64,000 bases of DNA from Ophiobolus disseminans. Lineage: Eukaryota > Ascomycota > Dothideomycetes > Pleosporales > Phaeosphaeriaceae. Shown piece by piece: positions 23,091-35,269 of the stretch; position 1 is the stretch's first letter, and each line of letters opens with the position of its first letter. The notes under the pieces are model-generated. The model searched no databases. It was not told the DNA's origin and worked only from the letters and a program-made list of their open reading frames with translations. The stretch spans positions 334,911 to 398,910 of the forward strand of contig MU006217.1 in the NCBI GenBank assembly GCA_010093685.1, given 5' to 3'. The position numbers and the translations under genes were made by a program.

Positions 23091-25701
23091 ATGGACAGAA
23101 ACAAGACGTGCAACCTCGGCCGCGACGACATCTACGGGACCTCCCGTCCTCGCGATGTCCGGCTCCAGATTTACGTCTCCTTGACTCTTGGCGTTGGAGC
23201 GTTTTTGACATTTTGCGCAAGTTTCCAGCATGGCAACGTGGCGCTATGGCTCCAACTAACTGTTGTAGTTCCTCCGACCGCGATGGAAAGGCCTCTATGC
23301 TGCGCGCAAGAAGCAGAACGACTGGGCAACGGCCCTCCCTGATCTTCCGGACAGCTTCTTCGGCTGGATCATACCGCTCTGGAGGATCACCGACGAGCAG
23401 GTGCTGGCATCTGCAGGTCTCGATGCCTACGTGTACCTTGCCTTCTTCAAGATCGCCGTCAAGTTTCTCGTTGTCACCCTCTTCTTCGCGCTAGCCGTCA
23501 TCAAGCCGGTGCATGACACACACAAGGAACGCAAGAAGCTGCCAGTGCCCGACGACGGGAAGCATGACGAACATCTGGAGGTCCGTGGTACGTTTATGAC
23601 GCTAGTCTCGGGATACGAATACTCGACCGACTACCTCTGGATGTACCTGGTGTTCGTGTATTTATTCACGGGGCTCATTATGTATCTGATTGTCTCGGAG
23701 ACAAGGAAAATCATCGACGTCCGACAAGAGTACCTGGGCAGCCAGACCACCATTACCGACCGCACCATCCGGCTCTCTGGCATTCCGGCTGACCTACGAT
23801 CTGAGGACAAGATTAAGGAGTTCATCGAAGACCTCGGGATAGGCAAGGTAGACAGCGTGACGTTGTGCAAAAACTGGAGAAAGTTGGACGCCAAGGTCGT
23901 CGAGCGACAGTCGACACTGCGAAAGCTAGAAGAAGCTTGGACTGTGCATCTCGGAAGCCATAGAGTCGGGCGAAACCTGGAAACGCTACCCGTGGTGCAG
24001 CCAACCCCACCAGAATATGTGGATGGTCACGGCGATGAAAGCGAAGGGACTCGTCTGATCCAAGACGTACATATGGAGTCCGATTATGTCACTCAGTACG
24101 CCCGTCAGCGCCCGACAACGAAAGTGCGATATGGGCGCTTCAAGTTGAGATACAAGATCGTTGATGCTATCGATTATTACGAAGAAAAACTGCGCAGGGT
24201 AGACGATGAAATCAGGATACTCAGGAAGAAAGATTTTGAGGCGACCGGCCTAGCATTTGTGACCATGGACAGTGTCGCCAGCGCTCAGATGGCTATACAG
24301 GCTGTCCTCGATCCATCCCCTCTCCAGCTGCTTGCCAACAACAGTCCGGCACCGTCCGATGTTGTCTGGACCAACACGTACTTGTCTAGAGGTCAAAGAA
24401 TATTCCGGTCCTGGTCGATCACATTCATCATCGGCGTATTGAGCATATTCTGGACAAGTTTATTTATACCCATTGCGGGGGCTTTGAACACCTGCTCTAT
24501 TCATGAAGTCTTCCCTCGCCTGGCAGACGCTTTGGATAAGCATGAGATCCTGCAATCACTCGTCAACACTCAATTACCAACACTGGCCCTCACCCTTATC
24601 AACGTACTTGTACCTTTTCTCTACGACTGGTTGGCAAACATGCAAGGCATGATATCTCAAGGAGATGTCGAGCTTTCTGTGATCTCCAAAAACTTCTTCT
24701 TCACGTTCTTCAACTTCTTCATTCTTTTCACCCTTTTGGGAACTGCATCTGGTTTCCTGGCAATGTGGAACAGCTTTACCGAAAAGCTCACCGATGCCAC
24801 CCAGATTGCTTACGCCTTGGCGCAGTCTTTGTCGAACCTCCTCGGCTTCTATACGAACTTCATCATCTTGCAAGCGTTTGGGCTATTTCCCTTGCGTTTG
24901 ATGGAACTTGGTGCACTCACACTATATCCTGTTTATTTGATTGGCGCAAAGACGCCACGCGGTATGTACCTCTTCGCCGTGCTTAGATCCTTCTAATTCT
25001 GGCTTAGACTATGCGGAACTCGTCCAGCCTCCTGTGTTTAGTTACGGCTTCTTCCTACCGCAGACAATCCTCATCTTCATCATCTGCATGGTGTACAGTG
25101 TGCTGCGAGATTCGTGGCAAGTGTTGCTTGTGGGCCTGGCATATTTTCTGATAGGTCATTTCGTCCACAAGTACCAGCTGCTCTATGCTATGGAGCATCG
25201 CCAACATTCCACCGGCCGAGGGTGGACGATGATGTGCGAGCGTATTATCGGAGGAGCCATCCTTTTCCAGATCACAGTCGCTGGACAGTTGGCCTTGAAC
25301 AAGGCCTTCAAGCGTGCAGTGTTGGTGGCGCCTCTGACAATGTGTACTTTTTGGTTCTTCTATGTCTTCGCTACGACATATCGACCACTTATGAAGTTCA
25401 TCGCTCTCAAAAGTCTTCGCAGCCAGCATTCAGACCTCGGGCGCGATGTTCAAGAGGAGGCGGTATCATCTGGTCAGCAGGGGCGTGGCGCGTCTGTAGG
25501 CAGGCTCACTCTAGACGAAGCGAGGGAGCGCGGTCTGCGTTTTGAAAATCCAAGCTTAATGATGCCGTAAGTATCTTCTCTCGTGCGCTGGGATCCTTAC
25601 TAATTTCCTGGGGTAGCTTGAGTGACGTTTGGCTCACCAACAAACATGCAAGATCGCACGGATCGGTTAGGCAAAGCGAGGGTGGAGAGCTCGAAGCGTA
25701 A
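23091..25701 (+). CDS. CSC1/OSCA-type stress-gated cation channel (DUF221)
   Basis: Exons 23091-23216, 23269-24961, 25008-25566 and 25617-25701 encode 820 residues. Intron 1 (52 nt) uses a GCAAGT donor, so it is a GC-AG intron; the others have GTATGT and GTAAGT. The architecture is an N-terminal helix (LQIYVSLTLGVGAFLTFC), two further helices, a cytosolic domain (LRSEDKIKEFIEDLGIG to GLAFVTMDSVASAQMA) and a C-terminal multi-pass membrane core from WSITFIIGVLSIFW onward. This matches the RSN1_TM, PHM7_cyt and RSN1_7TM family order. Relatives are osmosensitive or mechanosensitive cation channels or scramblases. It is divergent from the PCH2-like gene. Confidence 0.9.
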
Positions 25702-25912
25702 GCCAGATGCACCTGCCTCGATCTGCACCTTATATGCGCTTTCTTGTATAGTCATTACATCATTCCATTGTTGGAAGTCACTGTGGCTTCACCTTCTTGT
25801 ATACGATGATACCCATTAGAAATCGTCTGTTCTTCACGATGCGTCTCCCCAGGGTCTCTCACCTATCACCTCGCTAGTTCATCGTCGACCACGTCGTACT
25901 CTGGGGCATTAT

Positions 25913-28900
25913 ATGCCCGTGTTGGCAGATCCAGTGTCACCTATTATTCCTAACGACCATTATTCTTATCCGTACTCGCCCTATCTCTGATTGTTGTCGA
26001 TTGACTTCCTAGTCTCCTGTGTTGCAGTACTGCGCCTCCCACTGGGAGTGCTTCGACAACGTCTTCTCAGATTTACCTCTCGCGAGGTAAGTGATGCATG
26101 AACAAACTACGTGCGACATACACTGACTTCGTCCTTGCACCGTTGCAGGAGTGGCTGGAACCAAATCTGAACCCGCTCGCCCCCTCCTCGACCTCGAGCC
26201 GCTCCTAGTCGCATCCTATTTCGAATCACCATCCATCCGGAAACTGTCTCTGAGTCCTCCTTTACTCGCCACTGGAAACATGTCTTCCCTGTCAGCGCAA
26301 GAAACCGAGGCCGTGCAAGCAACAGAGATGCTTGCACCAACACCGACTTCAGATTTACTTGGTCTTTCTCAAGGGGCGACAGATCCTCACACGAATCCCA
26401 AGATACGAGCAGAAGTTCTACGTCACGTCTTTCCACGCCCTTCACGTAGTAGCTCGTCGAATCGTACAGTGACGACTCGAATTGCCAAGCTGGACCATCG
26501 TAGAAACCGCTTCACCTCCGGCTTACCTTCGAGACCGCGCGCGTCATTCCACAAATACATCGTATCAATCTTCGGCAATCATAACGGTCAGCCTGTTGAG
26601 TCGGACACCCCTGGGTCAAGGTCTAGAGCTTCCAGCTTCGGTTCAAAACACGGTTCTTCTATATATGGTTCCGTCCCGAGTATAGATTTGGTATCCCCTG
26701 CGGCGTTCATGTTCAGTGGACCAAGCCTGCAGTCCATGCCGTCCTTCAGTAACTCAACATCACACTTACCAAGTCGCGCGGGGACTGGAAGCGACGTTCA
26801 GCCGTTGAGCCGGGCACGAACAGATTCATTCTCCATGGTTGACGACGCTAGTGTCATGGAAGAAGGGATATTAGAGCCCATAGACGAGGGTAACATTGTG
26901 CGCACTATGTCAGATGTCCTGCTTGGTGTCAGTACGCCGAGAGAAGAGACGTTAACTCCACTCTGGGATGCACCTCATCAGAAAGGATTTTATATGACTT
27001 CCCGTAACAATCCGCGCCATACCATGCACCGCAAGAGCGCGAACAAAACCCTAACATTGCAGAGTGGCGGAGACAGCGCAGCTTCCATGGTGGCACTGCT
27101 ATTATTGCCACACCTGGATTTTGCTGCTTGGAAGGCGTTGAGACTCACCAATCGAGCATGGCACTACACGCTTGGCCTCGTTGCGCCACCATCATTCCCG
27201 GCTTCCTATCGGATTCCTCTGGAGATCGTGCAGCAAATCTTCAGTTACCTTGGGCCAAAAGACTTCAACGCTACTCGACATACATGCCGCAACTGGATGC
27301 GAGCAAGTCTCGACAAAGGTCTCTTAGTAACAATGTTGACTCGAGGGGGCTGGTGGAGCAGTGCTCAAGCGAATCTTCAGAGAATGGAGACGGAAATACA
27401 AGAGGGACCGCGACCCTTTCTCGAAGGTAAGGAGTGGATGCTCAGTCGACATCTGTCGCGACAATGCGCACTTGCATCTGGATGGACTGGGAACGGACTT
27501 GACGCTCAACCTGCCATTGGCGAAAACTTGCAAATCGACTTCACGGCGCTAGCGAACGGGTGCAGTGCTACAGATGCTGATCTAAAGGGTGGCCTGGTCT
27601 TTTCGACGAGTGTATGCGGACACTTTCTCATGGTTGCGCGAGATATTTTGATCTATATCTACGCCATGCAAAGTGGCTCCCTGCTTCCCGTCTCCAGCGT
27701 GATTTGTCCTCGGCGAATACTCTCAGTAAGCATGGATACGTCTTCTGGCCGTCATGCTGTTGCCGCACTTCTAGAAGGGCGAATGGGCATGGTCTGCGAG
27801 CTTCATTACGGTCAGAACCCCGGAGACGAGAGCTCGGCCGAGGATTTTGTCGAGAAGCCTGAACACCTGAATAGATTACCAACGACGACGAATACTCTGA
27901 CATCTCATGTCAACGATTTTGACGACGGTGTCGACTTTGCTGGGCACACGCTTTGCCGAGCGCATCGTGCGTTGCCGTGCGTGCAGTTTCCAGACATGGG
28001 ATCGTTCAACGCTATTGACGTTCAGTCGAACGATCAAGGTGTTAGGCTCGAGGACGTGGATAGCCAGCATTTCCATAACAGGAACCTCATCAGTCGTGCT
28101 TGGAACCTAAGTCTGCATGGCCCTTTGCGAAGTCGCGCAGCTCACGTCCAGTCAAAGTCAACACCTCGCCCACAATGTATTCCCGTCGAGAGTGGCACAT
28201 CAACTTTCTACCGTCATCTTTGCTCAGAGGACGATCCGCCCCGCAGCGTCGCTATCTGCCCGCAACGCCGATGCGTCGCCTTTGGATGCTCTGCAGGCAT
28301 CGAACTGCACTGGATTGACGCCCTCACGGGGCAAAGCTTGAGTCGCTAGTTCCCGCTCACAGCACCGAGCGACTACCTTTACTTTCTGGCGCCTCGCCCA
28401 GGCTTCGAATCAGCGAAGAAATTGCGCCTCATTTCCAGCGCTGCACATCCAGATGACCGACCTGCAATCAGTCGAAAGTTCTTTCTCAGAGGTCCCATAC
28501 TGAGCTCGTTTTGGGGATCTTTCGGCTTCGAATCGAGCTCGCGTCGACAAGGGCTGCCAAATTGCGACCACTATCATGCGGTGCCCCTCAGTGATGGCCA
28601 CCACATTCTATTTATCGATCCTCCGAGCGGCAGGCTAGCGTTGGGATGCGATGCACCACTTGGTGGTCCTACCAAGCTTATACGCAAGATCGTTTTTGTC
28701 CCTCCCGAGGATGAAGCAGTACCAAGACTTTATGCAGCAGCACCAGATCTGTCACAGGGTGCTCGTATCGTCGTATTATATGGGAACAGTGTGGTGCTTT
28801 ACAGCGTCCCGCCCGACGTCATTCAGGTATCACAATCAGAGCAGAGGGCAGAGAGTTGGGACGTATACACATCTGCTCCCTTTCCAATTGATATTGAAGC

Positions 28901-29459
28901 ACGCTCAGAGAATCATTGGCTCAATTGGTGGGACGACCCTCCTGCATCCGACCTTGTAAAATCTGGCAGCAACGACAGCAACCCCATCTGGCCACTGAAC
29001 ATCCGCGGAACAGAGATCGACGAGCTGAAAGGTATATGCGAGCTGGCAGTTCAGACACGACCAGATATCATCATCTGGGCTTTTACACACTCCTCGCAGT
29101 GCAAAACATGGCGGCTTCGCAATTATGTCAACCCTGCCGTATGCACCAAGTGGTACGTCTGTCACGATAGTATCGTGCACGACTCTTGCTCAGTCGACGC
29201 CACCGGCGATGTCATCATGCAAGACGCACCAGCACCCACCGGTATTGACCTCCACATCCACGGCGAGCACGATGAACATCCCGATGCCGAGCGTTCGGTA
29301 GTGCTAGGTTTCGACGGCAACGCATCTGGCGTGATGAAGAGGATGCCGAAAGCGCTTGCTGTCGAGAACGATGACTGGGTCGATTTTGTGGATGTGAGAG
29401 GATGTTCGGATGCGTGGTATCAGGGCGATGGAGATGTGGTTATGTTTTATGGGACGTGA
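25913..29459 (+). CDS. F-box protein interrupted by one in-frame TAG
   Basis: Exons 25913-25971, 26028-26086 and 26149 onward start MPVLADPVSPIIPND. The frame runs to a TAG at 28347-28349 (772 residues), then stays open without another stop to TGA at 29457-29459 (1142 residues if the TAG counts as one). An F-box (YRIPLEIVQQIFSYLGPKDF) lies around residue 385-430, after a disordered N-terminus. The C-terminal half reads like a degenerate beta-propeller in both segments. The residues flanking the stop (GQSLSR and FPLTAPSDYLYFL) look continuous, and a Trp codon (TGG) is the likely ancestor. No intron can remove the TAG. Probably an SCF substrate adaptor; the truncated form may still be made. Confidence 0.82.
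28347..28349 (+). other. Premature TAG in the F-box gene
   Basis: Context is AGT CGC TAG TTC CCG, in the same frame as both flanking coding segments. It is consistent with TGG to TAG by one G to A change. Confidence 0.8.
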
Positions 29460-30416
29460 AAGTTGGGAAGCGAGGGGATGGTGTGCGCTGATACCTAGAA
29501 CCTAGATTGATCAGTCGTATCCTTGTAGTTCTCACCTAATCACAAATTGTTCTTGTAATCGAATTGAGTGCTATGTGGATCGGTTACCAGGGTGCCGAGC
29601 AGAAGGATGACACGTTAGACCGGTCGGTATGAATACGATGTGCTCCTTGAAGGCAGTGCGAACAGATATTAGTCCGCACCAACGTCGCGTTCATCTTACC
29701 CACTCTTAAACGCCAGGCTACCGCGAAGGGGGTCTCTTGCAAAGCGGACGAAGACTCAAAATAATCGGCGAGATCGCCATGATGCTACGTATGGGATGCA
29801 CCACGATCGTTGAATAGATAAGGAGCACGAAGGGCTTGATCGTGTGTGTGCCAAAGACCGACGCAGACCCACCCAACATTTTTATTCGTTATTTTGCTAG
29901 GTTCAGGAAAGAAGTGAGGAAATGCCCAACGTACGAGAAACAAAATCACAGAATCCACCCATTGAAGGAAAGTATTTGAAACGATCATTTCGGCAAAGCA
30001 CATTACGGCTAGAGCATCATAGCCTCAAACAAGAACACAACAGAACAAAGCGAAGTTCGGACCTGCCACGAAGGCTCGGTGTAGCCATGGAGGTCTTGGT
30101 CCTGAGACCAAGGAGGCTAGAAACAGAACCAGACATACAGTAAAGGGTATAAAGCCGGTCGAATGTAAAAGAAGAAGAGCAAAGAGCTTATGCGATGCAG
30201 ATGTCGACAAGCGAAACGAAACGAAGTTCGAACAGGACAAGAACGAGGGCGATCATCACTCTCTCAAAACGAGAACGTACTGACGTCTGGGTATGTATGC
30301 CCAAGTATCCACGGTTCGTGACATGCTGGGTAGGCGACTGGGCAGATAGCCGCAGCGGTCCAGGCGTGCGATCGGTGAACGTGTAAGGGGGCTCGTGTTT
30401 CTGGTGTAACGAGCAG
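29460..30416. other. Convergent intergenic region
   Basis: This holds the 3' ends of the F-box gene and the small dsRBD-like gene. It is rich in polar AG/AC tracts around 29.9-30.3 kb. No coding frame or RNA gene could be supported. Confidence 0.45.
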
Positions 30417-30831
30417 TTATCGGGTCGGCCCATACCCCTGACCGTAGTGATATTGCCCTTGGGTAGCGCCGTTCGTTACTGAGGCGCCAGTCAAGGCCCT
30501 CCAGGCGACTTCGGCGGCTTCTTCGCGCGACTGCTCAAGGAAGCGGTAGTCTCGCCATAGGTGTGCTCGGTACTCGCGGCCGTGGACGAAGACGCTGCTG
30601 GACCATGCTGTCCGTATACCTATGCTATGAAGTCAGAGAGATGCACCTATGTGAGGATAGCGCAGACGGGAGCGCGAGGAGATTGCAAACCTCGGGGGTC
30701 GGAGTAGTCTTGGAACTGGGGCTGGGCTATTTGCTGGGTGGCGCAGTAGTCTATAGTCTTTAGTTGTGTAAAATGGCAGCGAGGGCAGCCGTACGCTGAA
30801 GCTTTTGAACATAGCTCTCTGATGTCGCCAT
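30417..30831 (-). CDS. 87-residue protein with dsRBD-like segment
   Basis: Three small exons, 30831-30795, 30726-30691 and 30607-30417, are joined through introns of 68 and 83 nt. The protein begins MATSESYVQKLQPQPQFQDY and ends YGQGYGPTR. The middle part (WSSSVFVHGREYRAHLWRDY, then RFLEQSREEAAEVAWRALTG) has the beta-hairpin plus helix pattern, with a final AA-E-A-L helix, seen in double-stranded RNA-binding domains, though it lacks a full domain. Frame continuity across two introns and the regular helix pattern argue for a real gene. Function unknown; dsRNA binding is inference from pattern only. Confidence 0.62.
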
Positions 30832-33162
30832 TACTGGATGATGTTGGGGTGATGGAATACGATGACGATGATCAAGCGACACTGCTGAGTGGGGGTGAAT
30901 GGAGCTTCAAGTGGGGACCGGAGAGGATCAGGCTATTGCTGAGAAGACCAGTTTGAAAGACCAATGTTTGCCTTGGAAAAAGCCGGCTTCTGTTTATACT
31001 TTGATCCTATTATCTGAGCCTCATTTTTCTTATTGTGTAGGCGTCGCTAGTTAGTTTTGCCACATTGCCTCTCCGAAGAGCATATCCTGCAGCTGCTATG
31101 GCATACCATACGTTTGGAGCACGATTGGGAGCTGATGCCATGCTTTGCTGGCATGTCTTACGTGCTACTATTGGCCGACACATATGACATTGAGCAAGTG
31201 TGCGGGGGAGGCGACGAACCGGACAGCAAACATGCTGCATCTTCAGCTTCTAGCTCTTCAACATGGAATCGACTGAATGGTATGCACCTGCGTCCTCCAA
31301 GCACCCACAACACCGGGACAAAAAGGCCAATGAGCTGGAACGTCTCCATCGTTCGACGCCATTAGTAGCTTGGGATGAATGATGTGCTGGCACAAAGGCG
31401 ACCCAGGTGCCGCCAGCCTAGCTCTTCTCAATGCCGGCGCCAATGTCTCGCAGGTTCAATGGGATTGGCGGCAGCATGCATTGACGGTGCTTGGTGACAT
31501 GGCTTGCGGAAATTCTTGCATCTATCGCCGGCGGCCCGCTTGCGGTTAATGCAAACCTGGTAGCATCGAGCCGTGCCGTTTCCGCAGCATATCAGGTCTA
31601 ATCTGCTATTTTGAAGATCCTGCTTCGTTCGTCTTCCTTCGAGGACCCACATGTGGGCTACCCTCGTAGCTTTCAGCCTGCGGTACATATGTACGTCCCA
31701 TCTGCACGTGTGTCATCTCAGACACCTTGCCTCGCCTGGCTATGCTTGCAGATTCGCTTGCGGAGCAGCACGGCTATTTCCCGGTACTGGGTGCGGATTG
31801 GAGAACGGCCGTTCTTCTACTGGATTTATGCAGGAAGCGCAGGAAGCGCATGTCAGGTTCTTCTAAATCTCGTAATTGTTGTTGCGCAGGACCGCCACGG
31901 GGAACGGTTGCCGAGGTCAGCCCTGCGGATCTCTACCTGCATACACGTACATACTGCAGCCGCTGCAGCCCTGATCACTATCACAATGACGTTCGAGTCT
32001 GACGCCTCTGATTCGTTTATTTTCAACCACCTGTTCCTGAAATGTGCTTTGGCCATCAGTTCATCAGCATCTACCCAAAGTTTGGTACTGAAGTCGTTGA
32101 ACTGAAGCTGTTGGGTAGCGCTGGGTAATTCGGCTTCGGCTATTCCTCAAAAGCGGGGCTCGATGCAGTTGTGTGTTGTTCATTGCTGCTGGCAGCTGTG
32201 TGTTGTTCATCGCACTTTCCGGTCCGGAGTAGATCAATATGGGGTGGCAGCCAGATGGCGTTGTGTGTGACGTGGTTTCTGTATCGAACGTCAAGGTCTG
32301 TGCGCACTGGGGCACTTTACCCACGTGCGAAAAGCCCTGGCGTCAAAGCTGAAAAGGGTTAGCCTCTTGCCATTTTAATCGCAGTCGATTGAGCATGATG
32401 AAAGTGCTGACCTTTAGCTCCCTCCGACAAACAGGGGACATCAGATGATAAAATTAGTGCGTGAGTAGGTTTCTACAGTCATGGCTGATTATATACAGGA
32501 GTTGGCAGAGGCATTCACCTGGGCACCTGCACTCTTGACAGTGGCTCGACGTTGAACATTCCATAGGTCAACTTGTACCCTAAAACAGTTTCCATGAACT
32601 GCTTCTGAACTTTCTTAGTTCACACATTTCGGGCTACCTAGACATAGCTCGCAAGCCCGGGTCTGAGCTTGGAGACACAAGTCACGTGCCGATTGTTTTC
32701 ACTTCCAAGGTGTTGACCCTGTCACCATCCCTCGACTCAACCCATCAGAAGAGCTCGCCACAGCACATTTTGGGGTAGCTACTTTAACACATTGCTCAAA
32801 AATTTCACGACTCAGGAAGCCTCCGAGGTGGGTGACTGGATCGAAACGTTGCCAGTACACGCCTATGCCTGCGAAACATGCTCAAAAGATGCGGTACAAT
32901 TGTGGGCGAAACCTCGGATCGAAAAGCTTCTGTGAACAGGCTTTGGCGAGACAACTTTCCCAGGCCATACACATCCCGAAGTGGCCTGCAGATCACCTCG
33001 AAGCGATACATCATAACACCCATGCAGTATACCTCAGACGCACTGAGAAGGATAGCCACTCTGTTCATGACACGTAGAGCCTGGTGCGCCTAGAAGCCCA
33101 GGGTTACCTACTGTGTGTCTCTCGTACAAATCAGGCATGGCCGGACTTACACGGCAAGTATC
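30832..33162. other. Gene-poor region
   Basis: Over 2.3 kb without a supportable gene. A 164-codon frame at 31611-32105 has no motif and is Ser/Ala-rich. A two-copy imperfect direct repeat around tgtgtgttgttcat occurs near 32170-32210. It joins the AA9 relic and the following 1 kb to form a gene-poor island. Confidence 0.45.
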
Positions 33163-34215
33163 CTAATGGACGTTGCCAGACTGCTGCAGCCTATGCCTTT
33201 GTTGCTTCGAAGCCCCTGCAGTGCCCGCGACAACCGAACCTGCTTTCCCTGCGACGGCTTCCGTGCCGCCCGGCATGACAGCCGGGCCGGGAGCGTCATA
33301 TGTTGCCATGGGTCGGCGGATAATGATCTGCAAACGCGGAAAGCACAGGGTCAGCGCATGTCTATCTCATGTGCCGGATAAGGTTACCTTTGTACCCTAA
33401 TACCGGGATCGGTGGCATTGTATGCCCCTGGGAAGAACACACCAACTGGGTTCGTTGAACTGCTGCCAGATACAAGCCAGTCTGTGCCCCAATTCCTCTG
33501 AACATACAGCTTCTCACCTGTAATTTTGATTTGATAGCACGTTAAATAAAATTGAGCTTAGCCAAGTCCATAGGCATTGTGAAGCGCAATGGTTTCGGCT
33601 CTCAACAAATAATCTCCAGGAGCAAGGTCGCTTGGAATCTTGACATCCATTTAACCACAGTTGGCATTGAGGTCTTTCGTACCCCAGTAGTCATCCGAGC
33701 TTAACGAGTACGCGTCTTTCTTTGCCCACGTGTCTTGAAAGATCTTGAAGAAGCTGGACGAGCCATCAGCAGTGGCAGCATCGGCGACCTTCGACATGTA
33801 CACGATGACTGGACCTATAGCGGCGTCAATATGCGTCTCGCATGGACATCATGTATGACACATACCCCAATGAGATCCCCTGATTGCATCGTTTGTGCAT
33901 GATCGGCCGTTGTTCTGCTGATGCATCTCAATAGTTACGGTACCTCCTGCAGCTACACTACACTTAGAGGCTGCCGGTCCTTGGTTGACGTTGCCTGCAA
34001 GACACTCTTAGCGGTGTATTCCCTACAAGTTCATGTACAGGCACACATCGAATGGAGTCGCTTGTCACATCCGTGACAGGACCATTGCTCGTTGGGAGCC
34101 GGGCACAGGTGCTACCCTAGTCCTAGCCATCTACCCACAATGCTAAGAAAGTTGAATGACCGGACGCAGCTCTCGCTAAGGCGATGCAGGCTGCTAGAGC
34201 AAAAGTGGTCTTCAG
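33163..34215 (-). pseudogene. Decayed AA9 (GH61) lytic polysaccharide monooxygenase
   Basis: Read on the minus strand, the remnant shows a signal-peptide-like start (KTTFALAACIALARAASG), a following His that would be the copper-binding His1, then CSVAAGGTVTIEMH and RSCTNDAIRGSHW. After a typical 51-nt intron (33815-33865) come GPVIVYMSKVADAATADGSS, FFKIFQDTWAK, DDYWGTKDLNANCG and MDVKIPSDLAPGDYLLRAE, and then AQFYLTCYQIKITG. This is the AA9 order. It is broken by four in-frame stops at 34123-34125, 34117-34119, 33651-33653 and 33558-33560. The expected initiator ATG reads CTG, and the first intron boundary is damaged. Intact AA9 enzymes oxidatively cleave cellulose outside the cell; this copy cannot make one. 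Confidence 0.85.
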
Positions 34216-35269
34216 TTTGGGGAGTATCGATTCGAGGAACGCTGATGATAAAGCGATGTTTTGTTGCAACTTCCTTCACCACCCTCTTATAATTCAGTCT
34301 GGAGGCCTTGAAAAGCCTCACATAAATTCAGGTCTGAGGCGGTGACTCTAAAAGCCAAGAGCAGTTTGACTCTTGAAGTGGTCATATGATCTCTGGGTAG
34401 ATTAACACTCGGATCTTGTCCGCGTCTCCTCCCGAGTTTTCGCCTCGACAAAAAGTAGTAAGGGTGGTGTGGATATTGCGCGTCTGCAGAACATTGATCG
34501 TAATTGGTGGTGGAATGATAGACGCCCCGAACAGCGCCTGACAGCCATCCTTCAGCATGCTCGCTTGCAGTTCAGTGTGCAGTCATGAGATTGGTTAGTG
34601 TCATGTACCGCCCGATGACTGTTTGTCTTGCCGGAACTACACGTCTGGAAGCTCATGTGTGTCGAGGATGCCTTATGCGAATGCGATGTGACTCTGGACT
34701 CCGATGTATTGAGGAAGGATCCGGGCTAGACTGAAATTGGATTCTGAGGGTATGCATGCTGCAATCTGTTTAGATGAAGTGGCAACACTCGCGCGACTTA
34801 AGGACAACAATTCCCAGGTTTTCCGCCTCGGCGCGAAGCTATTTTCTGCGTTTTTCGGATTGAGATAATTAGGGCAGAAATCCAAGGCACCTAGCTTATC
34901 GATAGTTTCCAAACGGGCCGTTGCTGAAGTGCGACTTTTCACGAGTGCAAGCGTCCAGCGAATATACAACGTTCGATTTCGCTTAAGTTAGCGTCCTAAA
35001 CCATTTGGAGAAAACTCCACGACTAGCACACAAATCAAGGCACCCAGGTCGTCGTCCCAAGCTGTTATTATCTACTAATGGCTTCAGTATATCTTGTCCC
35101 CTTGGGCCGTCCCTATGACAAAAGATTGTGAGCGTACGTAGAGAACGTTTAATGAATAGGTATCAACAAAGGTTTGCGTCTAATGCAAGTATCTACAGAA
35201 TACCAACCCATAGCAACATGCTACGCTCAGTGGCTAAACCGCTAGGCACCAAGATCTACCTTTCAGTAA
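34216..35269. other. Gene-poor region
   Basis: About 1 kb between the AA9 relic and the 3' end of the debranching enzyme gene. No supportable gene or repeat was found. Confidence 0.45.

Noticed and set aside
31611..32105. 164-codon plus-strand frame in the gene-poor island
   Set aside because: No conserved motif, chance-like Ser/Ala composition, no splice-supported extension.
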